36,285 nt of DNA from Oscillospiraceae bacterium (GTDB lineage: Bacteria; Bacillota_A; Clostridia; Oscillospirales; Oscillospiraceae). The translations under genes and the position numbers were made by a program. Positions 1-8,254 of this stretch are shown here, in pieces; position 1 is the stretch's first letter, and each line of letters begins with the position of its first letter. The notes beneath the pieces are model-generated. The model was not told the origin of the DNA and did no database searches. It saw only the letters and a list, made by a program, of their open reading frames with translations. The stretch covers positions 1 to 36,285 of the forward strand of contig JAFQDR010000188.1 in NCBI GenBank assembly GCA_017415945.1, written 5' to 3'.

Positions 1-374
1 ATGTAGTACCCGAGGAAGGTCCACCAATGGATATACGCCGCGCTGCGGACTTCACAGCCCGCCACCTTATTGATGGCAGGAAACAGCAGGGGTGCATCCT
101 GCTCCCAGTCCATGAGGCGCACGGACTTCCCTTTGTCGGACGATGCCCCATGCTCAATGAACTCCAAGGCCGCCTTGAAAGCAGCCTCATAGTCTTTCTC
201 GGGAATGTCGAAAAAGTCCTCGTACAGGATGTACAGACAGGTATATGCTTTTTCTTCGTTCTCCAGCTCGGGGTCATCAAAGGCACACAGGATGTCCAGA
301 ATCGCTTGAAAGTGGGTGCGGATGGCATAGCTGCATCCGTTCACTGTCAGCTGTGTGGGAAGGTGTCCGATCAT
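1..374 (-). CDS. Gp15-family phage tail protein, 3' end cut by the window
   Basis: The first 124 codons are visible and the gene runs off the left edge. The protein opens MIGHLPTQLTVNG and later reads LMDWEQDAPLLFPAINKVAG and HWWTFLGYYM. This is the pattern of the bacteriophage Gp15 family, found between the tail chaperone and the tape measure gene in A118-like siphophages. The ATG overlaps the preceding stop by one base (TAATG), so translation is probably coupled. The role is likely tail assembly, by position; family members have no known enzymatic activity. The tape measure gene is expected just outside the window. Confidence 0.8.
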   Translation of the reverse strand, partial: MIGHLPTQLTVNGCSYAIRTHFQAILDILCAFDDPELENEEKAYTCLYILYEDFFDIPEKDYEAAFKAALEFIEHGASSDKGKSVRLMDWEQDAPLLFPAINKVAGCEVRSAAYIHWWTFLGYY

Positions 375-880
375 TACTTCTTGCCGCCCTTATGCTTGCC
401 GCTTTTCTTCCCGTGGGGCTGATAGCCCTGGGTGTACTTCAGCACACGCTGGTTGACCTTCTGGGTCTCACGGTCAAACTGTTGGGAAATGTACTGCCCA
501 ACCGCCTCAATGGCGATTTCACAGTAGAAACGACCGTTCACGGGAGAGAAGGGCTTCATCTTCCCAAAGAACGCGTCGGAGAAGTTGCCTCCCAGCAGAT
601 AGTCACAGGCTTCGTACAGTCTGTTCTCAGCCTCACGCATTGCCTCCATGGAGGCATCGTCCCCATCGGTGGTGCCGTCGGGGTTAATATCCACCTGCTC
701 CAGAGGCTCGGTGATTTTATCGAACTTCTCTGCGATCTCGTTATAGCGATCAACCATGCCGACGTCCGTGGGACGGAAATAGAACACGCCCACTTCTTCG
801 CCGAACTTGTTGAGGATAGTCTCTTTAACGCTGCCGTCATCAACGACAATGCCGTTGATCTTCTGAATGTCTTTTGCCAT
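374..880 (-). CDS. Probable tail assembly chaperone
   Basis: A 168-residue protein lying between the tail tube gene and the Gp15 gene, the usual slot for the tail assembly chaperone that coats the tape measure protein. It is mostly helical in appearance, with an acidic middle (DINPDGTTDGDDAS) and a very basic end (HGKKSGKHKGGKK). A good AGGAGG ribosome site lies 9 bases upstream of ATG. I see no recognisable catalytic motif and no obvious slippery sequence at the junction with Gp15. The function is assigned by synteny only. Confidence 0.55.
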   Translation of the reverse strand: MAKDIQKINGIVVDDGSVKETILNKFGEEVGVFYFRPTDVGMVDRYNEIAEKFDKITEPLEQVDINPDGTTDGDDASMEAMREAENRLYEACDYLLGGNFSDAFFGKMKPFSPVNGRFYCEIAIEAVGQYISQQFDRETQKVNQRVLKYTQGYQPHGKKSGKHKGGKK

Positions 881-903
881 TTGATAAACCTCCTAAAATC
901 AAA

Positions 904-929
904 ACACCCCCACATTGCTGTGAGGGTGT
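904..929 (-). terminator. Intrinsic terminator after the tail tube gene
   Basis: On the minus strand an 11-bp stem (ACACCCTCACA with TGTGGGGGTGT, one G-T pair) closes a GCAA loop and is followed by a T-rich stretch (TTTTGATTTT). It sits in the gap between the tail tube and chaperone genes. Partial termination here would give more tail tube than downstream tail mRNA, as expected for a high-copy structural protein. Confidence 0.85.
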
Positions 930-946
930 CATACAGTTGTTGCCCT

Positions 947-1435
947 TTACTCGGCGTCGCTTTCGGTTGCGGTAAAGGTCTTGGTCTTCACATCCCAGCT
1001 GCCTGCGGTACGTTCGCCTGCATTGTAGATGGTGAAGGGGATCTGCACACCGGTGGTATCGCCGCCGATGGCGGTGGGGATGACCCACACCTTTTCGCGG
1101 TATGCCCATTCCACCTTGCCGTCCTCTGCCAGCAGCACATCCACCTTCGTGGTAATGCACGCATCACCGGTGAGGCGTTCGTTGGCAATCTTGGACAGCT
1201 GTTCCCACAGAGGATCGCCGCTGTATGCGTAGAAGGGTTCCACATCGGACTGCACCGCATAGCCGTTGTGCTGCACGTTCTGTTCACCGATGATATTCTG
1301 CTTCACTTCCACTTCGGGGTTCAGCTGATCGTTGAACTCCTCCAGATCGGTACCCAGACGGACATAGTTGGTCTCGGTTGCGCCGAAGCTTGCGTCGATG
1401 AAATGAGCGAGATACTTACGTTCAATTTTTCCCAT
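947..1435 (-). CDS. Major tail (tube) protein
   Basis: A 162-residue protein starting MGKIERKYLAHFIDASFG, with late features WVIPTAIGGD and VQIPFTIYNAGERTAGSWDV. Length, beta-rich composition and position (after connector and tail terminator genes, before the chaperone, followed by a strong terminator) match siphophage tail tube proteins. Subunits would form hexameric rings around the tape measure protein. The start is preceded by an AAGGAGC-type site. Family naming is by context and general resemblance rather than a diagnostic motif. Confidence 0.75.
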   Translation of the reverse strand: MGKIERKYLAHFIDASFGATETNYVRLGTDLEEFNDQLNPEVEVKQNIIGEQNVQHNGYAVQSDVEPFYAYSGDPLWEQLSKIANERLTGDACITTKVDVLLAEDGKVEWAYREKVWVIPTAIGGDTTGVQIPFTIYNAGERTAGSWDVKTKTFTATESDAE

Positions 1436-1447
1436 GATCGTAGCTCC

Positions 1448-1945
1448 TTATTTGTCAAATTCGGATTCGTATTTGAGCGTCAATGCAATAACCCAATCCT
1501 CAATGCCGTCTGTGTAGGCGGCATCCAGATATGCGGGACTTGTGCGATTGATGGATTTTAATACACGACCTTGCTCAAGGGTCGGGTAAGATTTCAGTTG
1601 ATACGTCTGCCCTGCTGCGGTGATGGGCTGCATCTCCAGCCACTTCCCCAACAGATCCAGAAATTCCTTGATGCGGATTTTCGCATCTTCGGTCTTGGGG
1701 GCTGCACGGTAGTACACCGTGAAGGGATACATACAGACCTGCTTCACATGGCCCATGATGTCTTCCTTGTTGCTTAGCAGCACCGCTCCCGAGGTGGGAA
1801 AGAAGCCGATGCCCGACGTTTTCCCCAGAGTGGAGAACTCGATTTTCCGTCCATCCAAACCGGGGAACTCGTTCAGGAGCTTACGCAGCGCAGTCGTGAC
1901 AATGTCGCTGCCTTCCACATCAATGACCTTGGGCTTTTCGGACAT
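1448..1945 (-). CDS. Tail terminator / minor structural protein
   Basis: A 165-residue protein starting MSEKPKVIDVEGSDIV. I chose the ATG at 1945, not the upstream TTG-type extension, because it overlaps the previous stop as TAATG and has GGAGG 11 bases upstream. The predicted alpha/beta pattern with an N-terminal helix (TTALRKLLNEFPG) and a central strand pair (YPFTVYYRAAPK) fits tail terminator proteins, which cap the tube before head joining. It sits directly before the tail tube gene, as in A118-like phages. I see no enzyme motif. Confidence 0.6.
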   Translation of the reverse strand: MSEKPKVIDVEGSDIVTTALRKLLNEFPGLDGRKIEFSTLGKTSGIGFFPTSGAVLLSNKEDIMGHVKQVCMYPFTVYYRAAPKTEDAKIRIKEFLDLLGKWLEMQPITAAGQTYQLKSYPTLEQGRVLKSINRTSPAYLDAAYTDGIEDWVIALTLKYESEFDK

Positions 1946-2367
1946 TATCCGCCACCTCCGATTCGTTTTACTTCCGCAATCCACGCCTCACCGTGGGCTG
2001 CCTTGGCAGCATCGAACCACTTGGGGCCGCCTGCACCATAGGTCAGAGGGCGGTCTGTGACCACCTTCTGCACTCCCGCTCGTGCCCAGGGAGATCCCGT
2101 CTCGGGGTCAACCATGACCTTACCCATATACTGGAATCGTGCATAAGGTCCGGGGAATACCACTTCTCGGCCTTCCCGCAGTACCATAGACCGCTGCTGC
2201 AGGGAGCCTGTGCGGTGAGGCATAAAGGGCTTGCAGTCATGGAGCACTTGATTTCCCAAATACCACTGTGCTTCCTCAAACTGCTTGCGGAAGCGGGAGA
2301 GGTCGATTTCGCAGCGGATACCGCTGGATACATAAGCGATCTTCTCCACGAAAATGATATCAGACAT
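1945..2367 (-). CDS. Minor capsid protein 2 family, head-tail joining
   Basis: About 140 residues. MPHRTGSLQQRS, VVFPGPYARFQYMGKVMVDP and the end PKWFDAAKAAHGEAWI follow the pattern of phage minor capsid/HK97 gp10-like head-closure proteins. I prefer the ATG at 2367, which has GGGGG 8 bases upstream; a GTG at 2376 adds three residues. It overlaps the next gene by one base. By synteny it seals the head-tail interface after DNA packaging. Confidence 0.7.
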   Translation of the reverse strand: MSDIIFVEKIAYVSSGIRCEIDLSRFRKQFEEAQWYLGNQVLHDCKPFMPHRTGSLQQRSMVLREGREVVFPGPYARFQYMGKVMVDPETGSPWARAGVQKVVTDRPLTYGAGGPKWFDAAKAAHGEAWIAEVKRIGGGG

Positions 2368-2368
2368 A

Positions 2369-2800
2369 TCAGGCACCCCCTATCTCAAAGTGCGGCAGAA
2401 GTGAATAGTAGGTTGCTGTGTGGATGAGGTACACTCCATCGTGGATGTCATTCATGCGATGGTACAAACCGCTGTCTTCGTCATCCTTTAACGGCTCCTT
2501 TGCCCCACAATCCCCCACAATGATGAAATCCGTCTGGGGCGTGAAGGTGAAGGCACTTTCGGGATTACCGCAGGCTCCATACTCTTTCGGCCGAAGGTAC
2601 TGCTTCGCTCCCGTAGGAGTCACCGCTTTTTGCATGGCGTTGGTGCGGATGATAATGTCAACAACATCCTTGTTTTGGATGCCCTGCACAGAGCTTCCGG
2701 AGCCCTCCGCAGCGATTACATCCGCACCGTGGAACACGGTTGTGTACCACAGGTTGGTGGCCTTGTGGTAGTTAAAGAGCGTGAGCGTATTGTCGTACAT
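2369..2800 (-). CDS. Minor capsid / head-tail connector protein
   Basis: A 143-residue protein starting MYDNTLTLFNYH, with WYTTVFHGADVIAAEG, VDIIIRTNA, FTPQTDFIIVGDC and the end HTATYYSLLPHFEIGGA. The pattern of short strands around conserved aromatic residues matches the putative minor capsid protein family that sits between the gp6-like connector and minor capsid protein 2 in A118-type head modules. Its start overlaps the previous stop at 2800 (coupled translation). Role by synteny: head completion (stopper). Confidence 0.65.
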   Translation of the reverse strand: MYDNTLTLFNYHKATNLWYTTVFHGADVIAAEGSGSSVQGIQNKDVVDIIIRTNAMQKAVTPTGAKQYLRPKEYGACGNPESAFTFTPQTDFIIVGDCGAKEPLKDDEDSGLYHRMNDIHDGVYLIHTATYYSLLPHFEIGGA

Positions 2801-3255
2801 CAGCTCACCCCCGCATACAGCAGGTTCACACCGTTGGCATCGGGGACACCGCCCAGATACCGCACCACATCTCCCAGAATCAGGGAAGCCAGTGCTGTGG
2901 TATCCGTTGCCGCTTTGGCATATACCGTTTCTTTTCCGTTGGAGGCATAAGAGATGGACTCACGCCCGGAGGACACGGAGGTGACGGGGCCGTGATAGTT
3001 GCCCCGCTCATCCTTGGTCGCCGTCATGGACTGTCGTGCTTCGTCCACACGATAGAGGGTTTCCGCAACAGCACACACCGCCTTCCGCACTCTGACTGCG
3101 TGACTTTCCACCGTAGGAAAGCCCGACGCAAGGCGATGGAAGGTAACAGCATCCACTTCATCGGATGCGCGGGTCAGCCATTTGTTGGCGTTCTGCTCCG
3201 TCAGCACATCCCCTGCATATTCGGAGGTGTAAAATTTATAGTCGGCGTATGCCAT
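2800..3255 (-). CDS. Gp6-like head-tail connector (adaptor) protein
   Basis: A 151-residue, mainly helical protein starting MAYADYKFYTSEYAGDVLTEQNANKWLTRASDEVDAVT. The opening, with a residue run like DEVDAVTFHRL, and the C-terminal LASLILGDVVRYLGG are typical of adaptor proteins (SPP1 gp15/HK97 gp6 type) that dock under the portal. GGAGGGG precedes the ATG. It overlaps the next connector gene by one base, forming a compact head-tail joining cluster with it. Confidence 0.7.
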   Translation of the reverse strand: MAYADYKFYTSEYAGDVLTEQNANKWLTRASDEVDAVTFHRLASGFPTVESHAVRVRKAVCAVAETLYRVDEARQSMTATKDERGNYHGPVTSVSSGRESISYASNGKETVYAKAATDTTALASLILGDVVRYLGGVPDANGVNLLYAGVS

Positions 3256-3271
3256 GTGGATCCCCTCCCGA

Positions 3272-3409
3272 TTACTTGTCTGCTTCGGATTTCTTGGACT
3301 TGGTGTCCTTGATTTCCTCGTAGCGTTCGGACTTCTGCATCAGGGCGATGGTGCCCTTTTCCTTCACCACCAGCACATTACCGGTGGTCAGATTCTTAAA
3401 CTTTGCCAT
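3272..3409 (-). CDS. Small protein next to the major capsid gene
   Basis: A 45-residue gene: ATG at 3409, TAA at 3272-3274, AAGGAGC ribosome site. The protein begins MAKFKNLTTGNVLVVKEKG and ends in a charged tail KSKKSEADK. Tiny beta-rich proteins of this kind commonly lie between the capsid and connector genes in Firmicutes phages. Many are unnamed, and a head-decoration or structural role is only a guess. Coding is supported by its fit in the gap, its ribosome site and the absence of any competing frame. Confidence 0.7.
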   Translation of the reverse strand: MAKFKNLTTGNVLVVKEKGTIALMQKSERYEEIKDTKSKKSEADK

Positions 3410-3425
3410 TTTTCTTGCTCCTTCC

Positions 3426-4265
3426 TTATGCCTTAGCCTTGGTCAGGATCAGGTCAGGGGTGACTGCTGCGGTGCCGTTATGGTAGAACAGGGACACACC
3501 ATAAGCTTCGGACAGAGGGATCTTTTCGGCAACATATCCGTTAGACCATGCAGGCTGCGCAACAGCGCCGTCTACCATCAGCAGCCAGTCGCAGCCTGCG
3601 GGCAGATGCACGCTGGGGTAGCAGGCAACACCGTGGTACACATGGAATTCTTCTTCACCGCTGTCAACGGTGGAGCGGGTAACCTTGTCCAGATGGTTGC
3701 GCACCTTGCCGTAATACTTGGTGGACAGAACCATGTGCATCAGAGCTCTGGGAACACCGTCCACATAGTCGTTCTGGGTGTTTTCCAGTTCCTGGATAGC
3801 CAGTTCCATTTCGTCTTCGATTTCGGTGTCTGCGGGAACTTCCAGTTCCACAGCGTTTTCATAAGCCACTGCAAAGAATTCCTTGTCCAGTGCGCTGACC
3901 ATGCTGATTGCATGGCTCTGAGAACGACGGTCCAGAACACCGTCAACCCCCAGCAGCTTGATGTCCTTTGCTTCCAGTTCTTCGACAATTTCCTTGTCCT
4001 GGTCGATGGCGACTACAACAGGCTTTGCCTTCACAGCATCGCCCTTGCCCTTACCGCGAGCGGTACCGTAGTCCTTGGGGGTTGCGTTTGCGAAGCGCTT
4101 TGCTTCCACGGAACCTGCTTCGGGGTCGCCGCTCAGGTCCTTGTTCTTCATGTGAGAAGAAACGGTATCCTTCTGCACATTTTCGATGACACTGCCGTAC
4201 AGCTCGGACAGATAAGCCTTGCCTTCGCCTTCCAGCAGAATGTTCAGAGATTCAATTCTGGGCAT
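3426..4265 (-). CDS. Major capsid protein
   Basis: A 279-residue protein placed directly after the scaffold gene. Features: SLNILLEGEGKAYLSELYG at the N-terminus, a lysine-rich linker (GTARGKGKGDAVKAKP) near residues 67-82, QNDYVDGVPRALMHMVLS and a C-terminal SYG-like fold segment EKIPLSEAYGVSLFYHNG. Position, length and composition match HK97-fold major capsid proteins of A118-like phages. No large N-terminal delta domain is visible, consistent with a separate scaffold protein. Confidence 0.8.
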   Translation of the reverse strand: MPRIESLNILLEGEGKAYLSELYGSVIENVQKDTVSSHMKNKDLSGDPEAGSVEAKRFANATPKDYGTARGKGKGDAVKAKPVVVAIDQDKEIVEELEAKDIKLLGVDGVLDRRSQSHAISMVSALDKEFFAVAYENAVELEVPADTEIEDEMELAIQELENTQNDYVDGVPRALMHMVLSTKYYGKVRNHLDKVTRSTVDSGEEEFHVYHGVACYPSVHLPAGCDWLLMVDGAVAQPAWSNGYVAEKIPLSEAYGVSLFYHNGTAAVTPDLILTKAKA

Positions 4266-4281
4266 AATGTTTTATCCTTTC

Positions 4282-4860
4282 TTAAAATACCTTGGGAGGA
4301 ACGTACTTCTTGCCGCCTCCGGTCTTTCCACCGGTAGGACCGACAATGGAAGGTTCCTTCTTGGGGGGCTCTGCCTTCGCTGCTGCAGCCTTTTCTTCCG
4401 CAGTCAGATAAATAGAGCCGTCCTTTTCCTTGGCCTTCTTCATAAAGTCCTCGAAGCCCATATAGCCGCCGTCCTTCCAAGTAACGCCGCTGCCTTCCGC
4501 CTGCAGTTCTGCAGTCAGAGCGGTGCGGGCATAAGGGGAGGTAACCTCGTACTTATCGTACTGTGCGTTCAGCCAATCACGCTGATCACGGGCGGTGATC
4601 TGCGCTTCGTAACGCTTGCCGGCTTCTTCAGACTGGTTCTTGTACTTCTCGATTTCTGCCTTCACATCCTCGGGACTCTTGCCCTCAAATGCGCTGACGG
4701 TGTTCTCGGCAGTTTCCAGACGGGTCTTCAGGTCGTCACGCTCCGCAGTCAGGTCTTCAATGGTCTTCTTGTCCTTTTCTCTGTCCTTGCCGGCCATAGC
4801 AAACACAGAGTTCGCCTGCTCCTGGGTCAGCCCCAGAGCAATCAGTTCTTCGGTCTTCAT
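4282..4860 (-). CDS. Capsid scaffolding protein (GP20-like)
   Basis: A 192-residue protein: MKTEELIALGLTQEQANSVFAM, then a long coiled coil (about residues 30-110, ERDDLKTRLETAENTV), then a C-terminal RTALTAELQAEGSGVTWKDG segment and a Pro/Lys/Gly-rich tail. This is the layout of phage minor structural protein GP20/scaffold proteins, which guide capsid assembly and leave before maturation. An in-frame upstream extension exists, but the ATG at 4860 has AAAGGAG 8 bases upstream, so I start there. Confidence 0.82.
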   Translation of the reverse strand: MKTEELIALGLTQEQANSVFAMAGKDREKDKKTIEDLTAERDDLKTRLETAENTVSAFEGKSPEDVKAEIEKYKNQSEEAGKRYEAQITARDQRDWLNAQYDKYEVTSPYARTALTAELQAEGSGVTWKDGGYMGFEDFMKKAKEKDGSIYLTAEEKAAAAKAEPPKKEPSIVGPTGGKTGGGKKYVPPKVF

Positions 4861-4997
4861 ACGGATTTCTCCTTTCACAGATAGGCTTTTTAGGTCGTCG
4901 CCGTGACCCTCTGCCCCGCTCTCATAGGCTTGCGGGATAGCCAAATTGGTGCCCTTTGTCGGTCCTGCCCCGACATGATCTGAAAGAGGGCATATAA
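4861..4997 (-). other. Structured gap upstream of the scaffold gene
   Basis: This stretch lacks a convincing gene. A 28-codon frame at 4890-4976 has no ribosome site. The minus strand can fold into successive hairpins: TGTCGG with CCGACA around a 7-base loop, then CCCGC with GCGGG around a 12-base loop. It may be a leader for the scaffold mRNA or the leftover of a gene broken when the neighbouring toxin-like segment was acquired. Confidence 0.35.
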
Positions 4998-5029
4998 AAA
5001 AGCACCGTGCAATGCAGCACAGTGCTTTT
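4998..5029 (-). terminator. Intrinsic terminator between minor capsid and scaffold units
   Basis: On the minus strand a 13-bp stem (AAAAGCACTGTGC with GCACGGTGCTTTT, one G-T pair) surrounds the loop TGCATT and runs into TTTTTTATAT. It lies directly after the 61-residue gene. Termination or attenuation here would separate packaging/portal transcripts from capsid transcripts. Confidence 0.85.
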
Positions 5030-5045
5030 GGTAAAACTATATAAT

Positions 5046-5231
5046 TTAGTCATCTCTATGGAACTGACAGGAACGACAAATTTCCTTATATCCATCCTGT
5101 GAGAAAGCCTCGTTCGGAGCAGTATGTTTGGGAGCGCCCCAATCCACAACACCATGGATGTCAAAGCAAACCTCCTCGGGAATTTCCTGTTCATTCATCA
5201 GCGGACACTTTACAGGGTAGTTAATAACCAT
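5046..5231 (-). CDS. Small cysteine-containing protein paired with the toxin-like capsid gene
   Basis: A 61-residue protein with cysteines in CPLMNEQEIPEEVC and ICRSCQFH, which could bind a zinc ion. It overlaps the end of the minor capsid gene by 11 bases and has GGAGGTG upstream. Its codon use is more AT-rich than that of the structural genes and matches the last third of the neighbouring capsid gene, suggesting both arrived together. An immunity or accessory role for the nuclease-like domain next door is an inference; no function is known to me. Confidence 0.65.
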   Translation of the reverse strand: MVINYPVKCPLMNEQEIPEEVCFDIHGVVDWGAPKHTAPNEAFSQDGYKEICRSCQFHRDD

Positions 5232-6789
5232 ACTTTCTCAACACCTCCAATATCGCTTTCGTTGTATCATCAAATTCAAGACTTGAATACGCCGTTCTGA
5301 TTTTGTTTTCAAGCATATCCACATAAACCGCTCCTGCTTCTGCATAGTAGCGTTCGTATCGCCCATTCCAAACAGTAGCCGAAAGTTTACTCTCCCGAAT
5401 CCATTTTTCCGCATCTGCCTTGCTGACATTATGCATTCGCTCTTGATTGATATGCTTGTCGTCAAATTCCAGTTCTACTTCAGGTAGTTTTCTGGGTGGA
5501 ATATGTAACAGAGCCTTTTGAGAGAAGCTTCCACTTGCTCTCAATTCCTCTATCATTTTATCATATTGCTCCTGCTTTTCAAGAGCCTTCTTATACCGCT
5601 TCGCAGCTCCCACCGCCCTCGATGCTTCCTCACGGTTCCACTTGGCAGTGTACAGTCGGTCATTATAAGGCTTCAAATCATTGGTCATGCAGAAGTCCTT
5701 ATAGGCTGCATTCTGCTTTCTCAGCTTATCGGCGGTCTTATCGTACTCCCATTGCAGTGCCTCTTTCGTAACAGGGTCGGTGCAGCACTTGATAGACTCC
5801 CGATAGCCCAGCAGCTCCCGCTTGGTCTTGCGGATTGCCCGCTCCATCTGTCGTTGCTTCTGGCTCAGGTCATAAGCCTTGCGGTTTTCCTCTGCATCGA
5901 ACGCAGTATAGGGATTGTGCACACCGTCGCCCGGGCCGAAGGAGTGGCGGCAGTTCCATCCGCTCAGCCCTTCCCCAGTACCGTAGCCTGTGGCTTCAAT
6001 AAAGTCGGGCAGATGTGGGGTAGCTCCCGTGCGGCTGTAAAACTTTCCCTGCCACCAATGATGGTTGCCGGGGTTCGGTCCGCCGTCACCGTATCGAGCG
6101 CCCAGATGGGCTGACACAAGGATAATGTCCCAGTCATGGTCTATCATCCCCTGCAGTGCCATGTTGCCGCTGGCTTGGGCTGTGCCGGTTCTAACCGCAC
6201 GAAGCACAGCGGTTTCGAGGGTGTCCACGTGTCCCGTGGGGTACACCACCTCTGCTTGTCCCTTGGCCAGTTCCTCCACCGCTTCCTTTACCGCTGCCGT
6301 ATAGGATTGGGCTCCTGTGACCACCTTCATATGGGCATTGTCCAGTGCCTTCATCAGCCGCTTTTGAGACTGTCGGGCGGTGGTGCGGGTGAAGTTGAAG
6401 ATTTCCCCATTGGTGCGCTCGTAGGTGTCCTGCAGGATGCGGAGCATCCGCTCATTGTCAGCCAGCTCCGCCACCTGCAGACCTGCCGCAGCATACACCA
6501 GACAGTCTGCTGCATAGGCGCGGATGCCTGCATCTTCAAAGATCCTGCGCACCTCATCCTCTGCCAGCTCCGTGAAGTTTGCGATTTCCCGCTGCAGCTC
6601 CGCCACATGACCGCCTGCTTCTTGATAAAGCTGTACCTGCCATGTGTCGGTGTTGGTCATGTGGAGGGCAGTGCCCTCCATGCGAGCCATGAACCGACGA
6701 ATGAGGTCCTTTGTGATCCATGTGTTCAGGTCATCCAACACAGGCTGCATGGTCTCCACCAGTTCCAGCAGTTCTTCAGGCGTCAGCAT
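5221..6789 (-). CDS. Phage minor capsid protein (Phage_min_cap2) with C-terminal nuclease-like domain
   Basis: A 522-residue protein. Residues 1-300 are the Phage_min_cap2 domain, with the diagnostic GLSGWNCRHSFGPG at about 275-287 after an HLGARYGDGG segment. Residues 300-420 form a charged coiled-coil linker. Residues about 430-522 (FDDKHINQERMHNV, WNGRYERYYAEAGAVYVD, IRTAYSSLEFDDTTKAILEV) look like the phage-associated Barnase/EndoU/ColicinE5/RelE-like nuclease (PBECR) group often fused to head proteins. The last third is AT-richer. Capsid interior location would let the domain enter the host with DNA. The min_cap2 call is strong and the nuclease call moderate. Confidence 0.85.
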   Translation of the reverse strand: MLTPEELLELVETMQPVLDDLNTWITKDLIRRFMARMEGTALHMTNTDTWQVQLYQEAGGHVAELQREIANFTELAEDEVRRIFEDAGIRAYAADCLVYAAAGLQVAELADNERMLRILQDTYERTNGEIFNFTRTTARQSQKRLMKALDNAHMKVVTGAQSYTAAVKEAVEELAKGQAEVVYPTGHVDTLETAVLRAVRTGTAQASGNMALQGMIDHDWDIILVSAHLGARYGDGGPNPGNHHWWQGKFYSRTGATPHLPDFIEATGYGTGEGLSGWNCRHSFGPGDGVHNPYTAFDAEENRKAYDLSQKQRQMERAIRKTKRELLGYRESIKCCTDPVTKEALQWEYDKTADKLRKQNAAYKDFCMTNDLKPYNDRLYTAKWNREEASRAVGAAKRYKKALEKQEQYDKMIEELRASGSFSQKALLHIPPRKLPEVELEFDDKHINQERMHNVSKADAEKWIRESKLSATVWNGRYERYYAEAGAVYVDMLENKIRTAYSSLEFDDTTKAILEVLRKYGY

Positions 6790-8235
6790 TTATTCCACCT
6801 CGAACAAGCCCTTCTTCTTTTTGGCCGCAGCCTCACCCGTCAACGCCTTGGCTTCTTCCTCGGTCATCTTCTCAAACTTCATCAGATACTTCCAGGCAGG
6901 CACCCAGCCTTGGGAAACGTAATATTTCCAGCTGGCCTTGTCCTCCTCGTAGGAGTACGTAATGTCCCCGAAGCTGTAGGTGATTTCGTAATCTCCCTTG
7001 GGAGCAAGGTTCATCAGAGTAGCCAGCACGTTTGCGCCGTACAGTGCCTGATCAACTGCCGCCTGCAGAGCATCGCGGTCCGCCTTGATGGTCTGGATAG
7101 TGTCGCGGTCGTCGCTCTCCACCTGTGTTGCGGTAATGACCCCCGTCTGCCCATCCATGACGAAGACGCCTTCGGAGAATCCGCATTTGACGCCTGCCAT
7201 GGACAGGTTGAAGTTAATGTCCTTAATGCGGGCATCGGTCTGCAAGGTGGGGTTGTGCTCGTGGATGGAGGATACCGCGCTATCGTTCAGGCCAATGCCC
7301 AAACCTTTCACATAGCGCGGCAGGGTGATCCCCTTGGTTTCGGCTGACTTGATAACGTTCTGCCCCACAAAGGTCACGTGCCTGCTGTCCTCAACCTCAT
7401 CGTTCTTGCGGCTGATGGCAATATCAATGGCCTTCAGCTCATTGACGGCATTGGCAAACACCGCACACCCCAGCGGAGAACCAGGATCAAAGGTATTGGA
7501 GCCGGGCACGCGGAAGAATCCGAACAGGGGTTTGTCCACACCGCTGATGATAGTCTCATCTCGCATCCCCGCCCATTCCTCCACAGACTCCAGAGGAACG
7601 ACAGCACCCAGCTTGTTCTGCTGTCCGCCCATGGTGCGGTCACGGTAGGCCTTGTTGGTGACAATGTAATGTTCACCCTCAAAGCGGTGGTATTCCAGTC
7701 TGGTAAAGCGGTCGCTGCCCTTGGTGATATACTCGGGAAATACCGCACCCACGATGTTGCCGTCCCCGTCTACCGCCGTGATCCAGAAGTCACCGGGCAT
7801 GAGGAAGTCCCAGTTCACCCCATTGTATTTCAGGATAAACCCGCCCAGCCGCAGACCATCAGACACCGCCTCGGGCAGACGGGTGATCAGGTTGTTGACA
7901 ATACCCTGCACCCATTCCCCGCGCCCCGACACAGGGGCTTGCTCCATTGTGCTCGACACCTTCAGCTTATCTCCCGAGCCATGCACTGCAATACCCAAAT
8001 CAAGGGTAATGAGCTTGGCGCGGGTGTCGGTGATATGTTTGGCCATATTGACCGTCTCGATGCCGTCCTCTGCATTCAGCCAGGGCGGTTCATCGGACGA
8101 GATGGCGTTCCAGAGTCTGATTTTTCCCTCCATGATGGAGGACTCGATCAGCTGTACCCCAAACGCCTTACTGACATCTGTTTCAAATGCAAACAAATTC
8201 TTTAACCTCCCCCATATTGTGGAAAAAATACTCAT
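6790..8235 (-). CDS. Portal protein, A118/SPP1-like
   Basis: A 481-residue protein starting MSIFSTIWGRLKNLFAFETD. Portal features include WNAISSDEPPW, LITRLPEAVSDGLRLGGFILKYN, FFRVPGSNTFDPGSPLG, a long helix AVNELKAIDIAISRKNDEVED and GQTGVITATQVESDDRDT. These match A118-family portals, which form the dodecameric ring for DNA entry and head-tail joining. It lies directly after the large terminase gene, with GAGGAG upstream of ATG. Its stop and the minor capsid start are adjacent. Confidence 0.9.
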   Translation of the reverse strand: MSIFSTIWGRLKNLFAFETDVSKAFGVQLIESSIMEGKIRLWNAISSDEPPWLNAEDGIETVNMAKHITDTRAKLITLDLGIAVHGSGDKLKVSSTMEQAPVSGRGEWVQGIVNNLITRLPEAVSDGLRLGGFILKYNGVNWDFLMPGDFWITAVDGDGNIVGAVFPEYITKGSDRFTRLEYHRFEGEHYIVTNKAYRDRTMGGQQNKLGAVVPLESVEEWAGMRDETIISGVDKPLFGFFRVPGSNTFDPGSPLGCAVFANAVNELKAIDIAISRKNDEVEDSRHVTFVGQNVIKSAETKGITLPRYVKGLGIGLNDSAVSSIHEHNPTLQTDARIKDINFNLSMAGVKCGFSEGVFVMDGQTGVITATQVESDDRDTIQTIKADRDALQAAVDQALYGANVLATLMNLAPKGDYEITYSFGDITYSYEEDKASWKYYVSQGWVPAWKYLMKFEKMTEEEAKALTGEAAAKKKKGLFEVE

Positions 8236-8254
8236 TGGGTTTTCTCCTCGGTTA

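Noticed and set aside
245..1561. 438-codon plus-strand frame over the tail genes
   Set aside because: Antisense shadow of clearly coding tail genes with proper ribosome sites.
4890..4976. 28-codon gene upstream of the scaffold gene
   Set aside because: No ribosome site and no family resemblance; the region is better explained as structured RNA.
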